64,000 nt of DNA from a virus: positions 38,520 through 102,519 of the IMG/VR virus record IMGVR_UViG_3300020176_000008; one strand, written 5' to 3'. Under the pieces are notes generated by a model. That model did not search any database. It was not told where the DNA came from and saw nothing but the letters and a program-made list of their open reading frames with translations. The translations under genes and the position numbers were made by a program. Within the stretch, counting starts at the first letter, position 1; every line of letters starts with the position of its first letter. Shown here one piece after another: positions 55,423 to 63,560 of this stretch.

Positions 55423-55863
55423 TCAATCTCCTCTTCTCATATTTTCGATCATTTTACTAAGTTCAGTTGTACTTCCAACAAATATAGCATTATTAGTTAC
55501 ATTTCCACCTGCTTGCGCTGTGGTTTGTTCTGTTTTCCCTCTAGATTCTAACTCCTGTCTCTTCGTATGAAGATCCACAAGTTGGTGATTAATATCGGAT
55601 AGTTGTTTCATTAAACCTCCGACCACTTCGAACGCCCTAGGATGCTCAGAGCTCTGAGCAACTTCCAATGCATGTTCTAATGCAGTTTTTCCCTTGTTAA
55701 GAAGGGCATAAAGATTATTACGAGTATTCTCATAATCATCATCTATCTTGGTTTCTTTAACGACCTCTGGAGTCGTTTCAGTATAATCAACGATCTCCGT
55801 ATTCTTACCTTGTATAGGTTCAACGTCAAAGACGCTACTCAAATTTTTATCAAGTTTACTCAT
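55423..55863 (-). CDS. 16: Small terminase subunit gp16-like
   Basis: 146 residues (T4 gp16: 164). DDDYENTRNNLYALLNKGKTALEHALEVAQSSEHPRAFEVVGGLMKQL and NNAIFVGSTTELSKMIENM parallel T4 gp16 (...SPRHMEVFATLMGQM, ATVFMGSPTELMDEI). Central coiled coil for ring oligomerisation. Regulates the large terminase gp17 during packaging. It is unusual in lying within a tail operon between genes 54 and 26. Confidence 0.85.
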   Translation of the reverse strand: MSKLDKNLSSVFDVEPIQGKNTEIVDYTETTPEVVKETKIDDDYENTRNNLYALLNKGKTALEHALEVAQSSEHPRAFEVVGGLMKQLSDINHQLVDLHTKRQELESRGKTEQTTAQAGGNVTNNAIFVGSTTELSKMIENMRRGD

Positions 55864-55878
55864 ATTTAAAAACCATAG

Positions 55879-56613
55879 TTATGGGGCAATAGATAACGGA
55901 TCAGTCCAAAGAGGTTCTAGTCTCTGTGGTGCGGTGTAGAATGAAGATACTATCTGTTCTGGTTTAGCACTAGTACTATATATTGTAGATTGATAATCCA
56001 CGAAATTGTTAACGAATGCGTCTTTGCCTAAAGCTGGTAGTGTATCAACAACAGTAGCATTTCCCACGGAAGTTGATGCACTATTGGCTGATTCAAACCA
56101 TTCGTATTGCATAGTAACACTTAACTTCATGATATCCCTGTTTGCATAGTCCAATTGAACTGCACCAATATTTTTTGGAAATGCATTAAACAATGTGGTA
56201 GTATAAACAGGAGCATTAGATGTGTCATACACATGGATAGACATCTGAGGACATATGTAATCAGATGGATAGTTAAAATCACGAGTAGTAATTGACTGTA
56301 CAGATTCAACCCATACGTCAAACATTCTCTTGATTAACAAATCTTTATCCATATAAAATGTCAATGTGACAGGTTCAAATATTCTCTCATAGGCAACTTC
56401 TCTGGTTTCTCCATATGAACGAACCGGGTTAGTTCCGAAAGATGTTCCTGGTAATTGCGCAGTATCACACATCAACCTAATCATTCGAAGATTTGATAGG
56501 AACGGTTCTTGCCTTGAATTTAGTGTTGGAGGAGCATTTAACTCGACCAAGAATCGATTCGATTTAGACAGACCGCTAGCGCGGATGTTGCTTTTAAATT
56601 CTTGTATACTCAT
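55879..56613 (-). CDS. 54: Baseplate tail-tube initiator gp54-like
   Basis: 244 residues, tube-protein fold. LSKSNRFLVELNAPP, MCDTAQLPGTSFGT, PVTLTFYMDKDLLIKRMFDVWVESVQ and KLSVTMQYEWFE are typical of gp19/gp54-type tube proteins. gp54 sits on gp48 at the top of the hub and starts tube polymerisation. Gene 48 lies just across the divergent promoter region. Overlaps the upstream gene by 4 nt. Confidence 0.8.
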   Translation of the reverse strand: MSIQEFKSNIRASGLSKSNRFLVELNAPPTLNSRQEPFLSNLRMIRLMCDTAQLPGTSFGTNPVRSYGETREVAYERIFEPVTLTFYMDKDLLIKRMFDVWVESVQSITTRDFNYPSDYICPQMSIHVYDTSNAPVYTTTLFNAFPKNIGAVQLDYANRDIMKLSVTMQYEWFESANSASTSVGNATVVDTLPALGKDAFVNNFVDYQSTIYSTSAKPEQIVSSFYTAPQRLEPLWTDPLSIAP

Positions 56614-57191
56614 CTCTTAATAGACTCCGTCCAAATTTTGTTTTTATTATTTCCCACAAATCTTTCAACTGGCAGCATCATTGCTGTATGCCAATCTGAT
56701 GGTGCAACTTCAATAAATTGCGATTCTACGTGACCCATCAAATAGTGTTTAACACATGGAGCAGCAAACTTAAACTTAGAGGCTCCTGATATTAAGTTCC
56801 ACGAGTATTTAATCTTGGTGGTCTCATCAAAATTTTTATTATTGGCAAACTGCATCAATCTAGTCATTAGTTGAACTCTATGCCAATGCGGCAAATAGTG
56901 CATATTCAATCCCATGAAACCATCCTTTGATTTCTGGTATGGAAATACTAATGGGAAAGTGTCGTAATGCGCTAGAGTGTCCTTTGTTTTAGGATCATAA
57001 TAAAACATATACAACTTACCAGGCATAACTCTAGAAGTCAATCTTTGCTCTGAGAAAAGCTTTCTCTCTTGTAATCGTTTAACACCCAATACTCTGGCCT
57101 GTTGCTGAAACCAAGTCTTGGAATTGTCAGCGATACTCCTATCGTATTGGTACTTTACGAAATAAGAATTTAAATCTTGTGGATTCTTCAT
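56610..57191 (-). CDS. Conserved head/DNA-end protein, possibly gp2-like
   Basis: 193 residues. RSIADNSKTWFQQQARVLGVKRLQ, GKLYMFYYDPKTKDTLAHYDTFPLVFPYQKSKDGFMGLNMHYLPHWHRVQLM and DWHTAMMLPVERFVG are conserved in T4-like phages of aquatic bacteria. Gene order next to 4 suggests the T4 gene 2 (DNA-end protector) role, but I cannot confirm homology with T4 gp2. Overlaps gene 4 by 4 nt. Confidence 0.5.
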   Translation of the reverse strand: MKNPQDLNSYFVKYQYDRSIADNSKTWFQQQARVLGVKRLQERKLFSEQRLTSRVMPGKLYMFYYDPKTKDTLAHYDTFPLVFPYQKSKDGFMGLNMHYLPHWHRVQLMTRLMQFANNKNFDETTKIKYSWNLISGASKFKFAAPCVKHYLMGHVESQFIEVAPSDWHTAMMLPVERFVGNNKNKIWTESIKR

Positions 57192-57610
57192 TTAATACCT
57201 AGTTCTCTTTCGGTTATAATAATAAATTCCCAGCCCCTACGCTCTGCGTAATCTCTTGCATATTGCCATTTGGCTTGGTTTACCAAATACGTTTGAGCTT
57301 CGGCCAGAAACCTTTTTGTACGTTTAGTACTTTCCGGCTTCCGGGTCTGGGCTTCAGGTTTAATCTCAACAAGGAACGTTTTACCTCCCTTGGTCTGTAT
57401 TCTAAAGTCAACAAAATAACGATGTGGTTTGTTATCTATTGGAGAGATATACGGAACAATAGTTTCTTCTGATGACCATTTAACTATATCTGGATTCTTG
57501 TCACACCAAAGCGCAAAGCGCGTTTCCCAACTAGATCGCATAACGATGTTGGTATAATCCCCTGCGTATTTCTCGGGGTATAATGGTTTGTATATCCGCT
57601 TGTGGTACAT
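57188..57610 (-). CDS. 4: Head completion nuclease gp4-like
   Basis: 140 residues from the ATG at 57610; longer in-frame starts would run into gene 48. MRSSWETRFALWCDKNPDIVKWSSEETIVPYISP and HRYFVDFRIQTKGGKTFLVEIKPEAQT match T4 gp4 (50), with the Asp...Glu-x-Lys of a PD-(D/E)XK fold, then FLAEAQTYLVNQAKW. Completes filled heads. First gene of the minus-strand operon, 27 nt after its late promoter. Confidence 0.9.
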   Translation of the reverse strand: MYHKRIYKPLYPEKYAGDYTNIVMRSSWETRFALWCDKNPDIVKWSSEETIVPYISPIDNKPHRYFVDFRIQTKGGKTFLVEIKPEAQTRKPESTKRTKRFLAEAQTYLVNQAKWQYARDYAERRGWEFIIITERELGIK

Positions 57611-57617
57611 ATAAATA
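57610..57617 (+). promoter_or_regulatory. T4-type late promoter for the baseplate operon
   Basis: Exact TATAAATA 34 nt before the gene 48 ATG. It overlaps the first base of the gene 4 start codon on the other strand. Confidence 0.85.
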
Positions 57618-57636
57618 GATATAGTCTTACTACTCT

Positions 57637-57644
57637 TATTTATA
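57637..57644 (-). promoter_or_regulatory. T4-type late promoter for the minus-strand tail operon
   Basis: TATAAATA on the minus strand (TATTTATA on plus), 26 nt before the gene 4 ATG and 19 bp from the opposing plus-strand copy. The two promoters face each other, so transcripts would overlap by a few tens of bases. It is the only minus-strand copy I found. Confidence 0.85.
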
Positions 57645-57651
57645 TACTCCA

Positions 57652-58821
57652 ATGGCATACACTTTCGACCCCTACAACGCAGAAGGATTGGGACTAACCA
57701 TGGGAAGTGGTTACGGAATGACTTCAGCCGTACCATCTTTCACATATAAAGCCACGACTTTTAGCCCCGAATATTCAGTTCAGGGTTTAACCTATCCGGA
57801 AGACTTGGATTCAAGTAAATATGGTGGGAATAAAGTTGTGTTTTATATTAATGTCTCCGTAGATTCCAAAGTCCTGCGTAACGATGCTGGCGCTCTTGCT
57901 ACAGTTGAGAATGTCCAACGCGATATGCGTGGAACATTAATTGGAGAAAAAATCGGATCAAATACCGCTAGTACGGTTGCCACGGCTGTGGGCGGTGGCG
58001 TTGCAGTTGGTGCTGCAGGTAGTGCAATCGGAAGTGCGGTTGGATTAGGAAGTGGTGTTGGAATAGCTGGAGGACTTGCAACTGGAGCTACGGCAGGTTA
58101 TTTAGCAGCCACCACCAATAATCAAGAAATTACTGCAGCTGAAGCTAAAGCTCCTACATTTGCACGACCACAAAAAAGATTAAAGGCTGCGGTCGCTCTA
58201 TATGTTCCTAATAACTTACAAATCAGATATTCGGTTGGTTGGGGCGAAGAGGACATGATGGGATTAAGTGCTATCGGTAAACTTGGTGAAGAAGCATTTA
58301 GGGCTCAGGAACCAGGTAATCGTTCTGGAATTGGTGCAGCTACTGGAATTGCTGGTGAAGTACTGGCAAACTTGGGTATTAGTAAATCTCCAATGGGGAA
58401 TCAATATGCAACTGCTGCTGGTATTGCGGCGAACCCAAAGAAAGAACAATCATTTAAGAACGTCGATTTTAGAACGTTCACCATGGATTATAGCTTTGCT
58501 CCTAGGAATTCTGCAGAGGCATCTAACGTCATGAATATTATTCAGGCATTTAAATACCATATGCACCCGGAATTTAAATCTGAAGATAAGTTCTTATACA
58601 TATATCCATCAGAATTTGATGTGGTTTATTACAAAAACAATACAGAGAACTTAAAGATCCATCGTCATCCTTCTTGTGTATTGACCGAGATGAATGTCAA
58701 TTATGCACCAAACGGAGTTTTCACAACATTTTCTGATGGCATGCCAACTAATATTAATGTTCAGTTAACATTTAGAGAGTTGCAGACCCTAACCAAAGAA
58801 ACTATCGAGAAGTATACCTAA
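57652..58821 (+). CDS. 48: Baseplate tail-tube cap gp48-like
   Basis: 389 residues. KVVFYINVSVDS, then a Gly/Ala-rich segment (about 105-165, GGGVAVGAAGSAIGSAVGLGS), KRLKAAVALYVPNNLQIRYSVGWGEEDM, FAPRNSAEASNVMNIIQAFKYHMHPEF, FLYIYPSEFDVVYYKN and LTEMNVNYAPNGVFTTFSDGMPT: gp48 as in T4-like phages. Caps the hub before gp54. The hydrophobic glycine-rich insert resembles a membrane-active hairpin and is odd for this position. Confidence 0.85.
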   Translation: MAYTFDPYNAEGLGLTMGSGYGMTSAVPSFTYKATTFSPEYSVQGLTYPEDLDSSKYGGNKVVFYINVSVDSKVLRNDAGALATVENVQRDMRGTLIGEKIGSNTASTVATAVGGGVAVGAAGSAIGSAVGLGSGVGIAGGLATGATAGYLAATTNNQEITAAEAKAPTFARPQKRLKAAVALYVPNNLQIRYSVGWGEEDMMGLSAIGKLGEEAFRAQEPGNRSGIGAATGIAGEVLANLGISKSPMGNQYATAAGIAANPKKEQSFKNVDFRTFTMDYSFAPRNSAEASNVMNIIQAFKYHMHPEFKSEDKFLYIYPSEFDVVYYKNNTENLKIHRHPSCVLTEMNVNYAPNGVFTTFSDGMPTNINVQLTFRELQTLTKETIEKYT

Positions 58822-58822
58822 T

Positions 58823-59587
58823 ATGTATTTTAAGAACTTTCCAGATATCTATTATGGCTTTCCCACAAATGATGGGACTGACTTTAAGCTCCAGGTCTTA
58901 AAGGACATTACAGCCAACGTTCGTTTCAGAAAACAAATATTCGAGAATATTACTCTATATGATGAATATGACATCGAAGAAGGTGAAACTATTGAGATGA
59001 TTGCCGAGAAAATCTACGGCAATCCGGAATATCATTGGATTATTATGCTACTTAATGAAAAGTATAATTATGCCAATGATTATCCAATGACCGAAGTGGA
59101 ATTAAATACATATATTGACGAGACTTATGGCAATCAGAGATATGCTGTCCATCATTATGAGTTAGATGACGAAATCGTGGTGCCTAAACAAGAATTAACG
59201 CTTCGTGCTAGTACTGCAATGAATTCATTGTTTAATCTTGCAAAAGTTGGTGATACAATTACAGGTTTAATTAGCGGAGCTAGTGGTATTATTGTGTCAT
59301 TAAATCAGCCTGAAGCTAAAATGATTGTCCAATTAGTATCTGCTCCATTTGTTGTGGACGAAGAATTACAATTTTATGGATTAAGATTTAATGAAGGTGT
59401 CGATCGATACGAATACTCATTATATGCAGTTGAATACTATGTTGGCGGAATCAGATATACTGAAAATATCATAGGTATTACTAATGAAGAAGTTGAAATG
59501 CGTATTAATGAGAGCAAGCGTAGAATTAAACTTATTTCACCTGAATTAGCAGGTCAATTAATTACAGAGTTTGAAGATCTCCTATGA
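58823..59587 (+). CDS. 53: Baseplate wedge gp53-like
   Basis: 254 residues (T4: 196). YFKNFPDIYYGFP, FRKQIFENITLYDEYDIEEGETIEMIAEKIYGNPEYHWIIMLLN match the gp53 family, with a LysM-like segment. The extra C-terminal beta part (TITGLISGASGIIVSLNQPEAKMIV...) explains the added length. gp53 joins wedges to the hub. Starts 1 nt after gene 48. Confidence 0.9.
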   Translation: MYFKNFPDIYYGFPTNDGTDFKLQVLKDITANVRFRKQIFENITLYDEYDIEEGETIEMIAEKIYGNPEYHWIIMLLNEKYNYANDYPMTEVELNTYIDETYGNQRYAVHHYELDDEIVVPKQELTLRASTAMNSLFNLAKVGDTITGLISGASGIIVSLNQPEAKMIVQLVSAPFVVDEELQFYGLRFNEGVDRYEYSLYAVEYYVGGIRYTENIIGITNEEVEMRINESKRRIKLISPELAGQLITEFEDLL

Positions 59588-60855
59588 TTAACCGCGAATT
59601 AAAGTTTGCCGGCGACGTTCAAATCGATAGATTAATGTTAACGTCATTAAATGGACAAACTGTTAATATAATAAACCAAGTTCAGACCATAGAAATCTAT
59701 GAGGATATGTTATCCCCGTTTATTACTATGTCTATAGTTCTTCGTGAATCACAGGACTTCTTAAATCTATTGCCATTTATTGGTGAAGAATACATAGACA
59801 TTAAAATATATACTCCCGGAATTGATAAACACAAGATCGCAGGTAGATTTTATATCTACAAAATAGCTGATAGAATTCAAACAAAAGATCGTGAAATAAT
59901 GTATACGATCAAAGCGGCATCTGAAGAGTTCCTAAATGATGTTAATACTAAGATGACTGCTGTATTTGAGGATAAAATTTCAGATAGTGCATTAAATATT
60001 ATTGCCGTGGATGGATTAAGAACTAAAAAACCTATTAATGTAGAGCCTACATTAAATAGAACAAAAATCGTTTCTAATTATTGGAGTCCAGTTAAGAGCT
60101 TAAATGAATTGGCGGAAAGAGCTATTTCGGTATCTGGATCCCCGTCATATATGTTTTTCGAAAACAGAAGTGGATTTAACTTTGTTTCTGTGAATAAACT
60201 ATTAGAACAAGCCAGTTATCAGTCATTTATTAAAGATAATTATTCTCGACAGGAGAGTGGTGGCAATAGTATGTCTTCAGTTAAAGATCCGGCCGAAGAT
60301 TATAGACGAATTATCGATGTCGATGTGCCATTGGTGACCAATTATATTGACGATATCCAAGAAGGACAGATAAAATCTGAACTTATATCATATGATATTG
60401 TCACAAAGAAGTATGTAGTTAATGATTATAACATTAAAGCGGAACAGACTCCATTTAATTTATTAAATAAGAACCTAGTATACTCTAAATACTCATTGGC
60501 AAACCCAAGATCGTTAATGATTAATAGGCCTAAGCATTATTATTCATATAATGACTATCCAGACTCTACCGATTCTGCAATGATTCAGCGTCGTATATCA
60601 TTCTTTAAGAATTTAGAGCAGCATAAAGTAGAATTAGAGGTTTTAGGTAGATCGGATTACACTATTGGTCAAGTTGTTGACTTAGAATTACCTAGAATAT
60701 CACAAATTACTAAAGAAGACTTTGATCCTAAGGATAAAATGTTATCTGGTAGATATTTAATTACAGCAATTACGCATTATATTAACAGATCCCAACATAC
60801 ATGCAAAATGGAATTGGTTAAAAACTCTGTATTATTTGATTTAGAAAAGGTTTAA
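59584..60855 (+). CDS. 27: Baseplate hub protein gp27-like
   Basis: 423 residues (T4 gp27: 391). ELKFAGDVQIDRLMLTSLNGQTVNI, EIYEDMLSPFITMSIVLRES and INRPKHYYSYNDYPDS... with SGRYLITAITHYINRSQHTCKMEL fit the tail-hub beta-barrel family (gp27/gpD). It would trimerise and hold the gp5-like spike encoded next. Starts with a 4-nt overlap on gene 53. Confidence 0.75.
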   Translation: MINRELKFAGDVQIDRLMLTSLNGQTVNIINQVQTIEIYEDMLSPFITMSIVLRESQDFLNLLPFIGEEYIDIKIYTPGIDKHKIAGRFYIYKIADRIQTKDREIMYTIKAASEEFLNDVNTKMTAVFEDKISDSALNIIAVDGLRTKKPINVEPTLNRTKIVSNYWSPVKSLNELAERAISVSGSPSYMFFENRSGFNFVSVNKLLEQASYQSFIKDNYSRQESGGNSMSSVKDPAEDYRRIIDVDVPLVTNYIDDIQEGQIKSELISYDIVTKKYVVNDYNIKAEQTPFNLLNKNLVYSKYSLANPRSLMINRPKHYYSYNDYPDSTDSAMIQRRISFFKNLEQHKVELEVLGRSDYTIGQVVDLELPRISQITKEDFDPKDKMLSGRYLITAITHYINRSQHTCKMELVKNSVLFDLEKV

Positions 60856-60856
60856 G

Positions 60857-63559
60857 ATGTCTCAAATTTATACTGCGTGCGTAGAGAACAGACAAGACCC
60901 ATTAAAACTTGGTAGATGTCAGGTTCGTGTAGTAGGTATTCATACACACGACAAAGTTGAATTGCCAACGAAGCAATTACCATGGGCATATCCAATGCAG
61001 CCAATTAATTCAGCTGCAATTAGTGGTATCGGTATCTCTCCAGTTGGATTTGTCGAGGGAACATGGGTTATTGTTATGTTCCGGGATGAAGATTTTCAGC
61101 AACCGGTTATTTTAGGTTCAATTGGCGGAATCCCACAAGAGCAATCATCTGTAATTAATCAAGAGGAAAGTCAAACAGTCTTTTTAGACTCGGTTGAACA
61201 GCAGCCGCAGACGGATGCTTCAGGTAATATTGTGCCATCTGGACAAGGTTATACCGATGACTCGGGTAATATAACAACAGAAGGTTTAACTGCCACATCA
61301 AATGTGCCACAACCTGAACTTCCTGAACCTGGTGCTGCAAAACCACCAACCGCTGCCGCGGCACCTGGTATTAAAGCGTTAGAAAGCGCAATGGATGCTG
61401 CTGGAATTACTGGTAAATATGGTAGAGCCGCAATCCTTGGTATTTGTGGAGGTGAATCTGGATGGATACCTCAGCTTGAAGGATATAATTATTCCGCAGA
61501 GGCTTTAGTATCAGTATTCCCACAGACATTTAAAAATAATCCAGAAGCAGTAACGCGATATGCACGTTGGAAAGGTACTAGAGAGTCTTTCTTTGATTTT
61601 TTATACGCACCAACAAACAATGGTTCGCAATTAGGCAATACACAACAGGGAGATGGCGGTAAATATTACGGCCGTGGACTAGTTCAATTGACCGGTAGAT
61701 ATAATTATACTAGATATGCCAGAGAATCGGGTGTGGATATTTTAAATAATCCGGATTTATTGGTGAATGATATCGATGCGTCGGCCGCAGTGGCGGTTGC
61801 ATTCTTTAGAGACAAGGTCCCTGGAGATGGATCTGATCCTGGTTACTTCCAATCTGCACTTAAAGCGGTGGGTGGAGCTAGATCTGGTTGGGGTAAGAAG
61901 CAATCATACTATCAATACTTCTTGGGTGAAGCAATTCCACCACAGCAGACGGATAAATCGACTAATAGCGGCGATGAAGTACAGGGTATTCCGATAGCTT
62001 CTAATGGTTTACCTGCAGATCGTCAACAGAATTTAATATTGGGCTTTTGTGACCCTAATATGAAGTATCCACTGCGCCAATATATTGGTGAACCTGATAC
62101 TAATAGACTTGCAAGAGGTCGTATTGACGGAACAATCGTCGAATTTAAAGATGAGAAGCGATTAGAAGGTGTTGCCACCGCAAATGGATTCTCATGGGAC
62201 CAACCTGACATTCCATATAATGCAAAATACCCATATAATAAAGTAACAGAGACCGAGTCTGGACACATTACTGAGTTTGATGACACTCCGGGCAATGAAC
62301 GTATCCATGTTTATCACCGTAAAGGTACATATACTGAAATAGATTCAAACGGAACACAGGTTAATCGCATTGTGGGCGATAATTATATGATTACCGAGCG
62401 TAATGGATACGTTTTAATTTCCGGTGAATGTAATATTACAGTGGCAGGCAAAACAAGAATCTTCTGTAAAGACGATGCGCATATCGATGCGGGATCTAAT
62501 GCCTATTTAAATGTCGCAGAGAACTTTGAAGTAAATGTAGGCGGTGAATTTAAGGTTAAAGCCAATAATATTAAAATGGAATCTAATAGTGATGTTAATA
62601 TTGTGGCAGCTTCTGCAAATAAATTAACGTCCGGTGCTAATTTTGAAGTTAATGCATCTGGAAGAGCCAATATCGAAGGCTCAACTGTCCACCTTGCTGA
62701 AGGCGCCGCTAGTGCTGATGCTAGTATGCTTGATGCACCTATTGCCAAGGCCGATGTTGCGCCTAGTATGACTCAATTAAAACCGCCTCCGCGTAGATTG
62801 GAAGACGAATTAGAGTACGAGACTCCAGATGAGAACGCTTATGAGGGCGCTGAAGCATATCATGAAGAAAGAGCTACTGCTCAGACTCAAAATACGGCGA
62901 CAAATCCACCTGTTGCAACCGAATCTATTCCCGATACCGCAATTCAACCTAATAATGTACCTAAGGAAGCCGTTGATACTACATCAATTGAGTCGATGCC
63001 TTCATATCCAGATAGTTTAGTGTTACATACTGATGCCACTGGATATAAATGGACTTTAGGTATGCTAACTAAGGGACGTTCAATTAAAGCCGGTCGTTAT
63101 TATATGGGTCGTTCAGATAAAGTAGGCCGTGATTTAAGTGAGGCCGATATTGTTGGCAACTTAAAAGCCTTGGCTGTGAATATCTTAGGTCCAATTAATG
63201 AAAATATTGGTGAACACGGCAAAGTTTGGACTATGACTTCATGTTATAGGAATAATATTCCATCCGGCGGATCTGCAACCTCACAACACTTATATGGTTG
63301 TGCCATTGATTTCGTGATGGGAGGCAATAACTTTGCTTACAAGGCTAATTATGACACAGTTCAGAAGTTGGTTAGCATATTACCATACGACCAGATCTTA
63401 TTAGAGTACCGTGATCCAGGAAAGAACGGAAATAGAGGCAAACAACGTATTAATTGGGTACACGTATCATTTAATAACTATGGAAATGGTAGACAACAAA
63501 CATTAACCTTCTTAAATGATAGAACACACTCAAAAGGCTTTGCTAATTTAGGCGGATAA
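60857..63559 (+). CDS. 5: gp5-like spike with GH19 and M15 wall-hydrolase domains
   Basis: 900 residues. Residues 1-95: OB-fold of gp5. 172-360: GH19 chitinase/lysozyme-like domain with Glu200 (CGGESGW) and YYGRGLVQLTG (270-280). About 400-620: repetitive beta-helix (GNERIHVYHRKGTYTEIDSNG, ...FEVNVGGEFKVKANNIKM) forming the needle. 625-720: Pro/Glu/Thr linker. About 760-900: Peptidase_M15-like domain with His811, Asp818 and His869 (SQHLYGCAID, WVHVSF). T4 gp5 (575 residues) has only one lysozyme domain, of a different family, so this spike carries two distinct enzymes. Confidence 0.85.
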   Translation: MSQIYTACVENRQDPLKLGRCQVRVVGIHTHDKVELPTKQLPWAYPMQPINSAAISGIGISPVGFVEGTWVIVMFRDEDFQQPVILGSIGGIPQEQSSVINQEESQTVFLDSVEQQPQTDASGNIVPSGQGYTDDSGNITTEGLTATSNVPQPELPEPGAAKPPTAAAAPGIKALESAMDAAGITGKYGRAAILGICGGESGWIPQLEGYNYSAEALVSVFPQTFKNNPEAVTRYARWKGTRESFFDFLYAPTNNGSQLGNTQQGDGGKYYGRGLVQLTGRYNYTRYARESGVDILNNPDLLVNDIDASAAVAVAFFRDKVPGDGSDPGYFQSALKAVGGARSGWGKKQSYYQYFLGEAIPPQQTDKSTNSGDEVQGIPIASNGLPADRQQNLILGFCDPNMKYPLRQYIGEPDTNRLARGRIDGTIVEFKDEKRLEGVATANGFSWDQPDIPYNAKYPYNKVTETESGHITEFDDTPGNERIHVYHRKGTYTEIDSNGTQVNRIVGDNYMITERNGYVLISGECNITVAGKTRIFCKDDAHIDAGSNAYLNVAENFEVNVGGEFKVKANNIKMESNSDVNIVAASANKLTSGANFEVNASGRANIEGSTVHLAEGAASADASMLDAPIAKADVAPSMTQLKPPPRRLEDELEYETPDENAYEGAEAYHEERATAQTQNTATNPPVATESIPDTAIQPNNVPKEAVDTTSIESMPSYPDSLVLHTDATGYKWTLGMLTKGRSIKAGRYYMGRSDKVGRDLSEADIVGNLKALAVNILGPINENIGEHGKVWTMTSCYRNNIPSGGSATSQHLYGCAIDFVMGGNNFAYKANYDTVQKLVSILPYDQILLEYRDPGKNGNRGKQRINWVHVSFNNYGNGRQQTLTFLNDRTHSKGFANLGG

Positions 63560-63560
63560 T

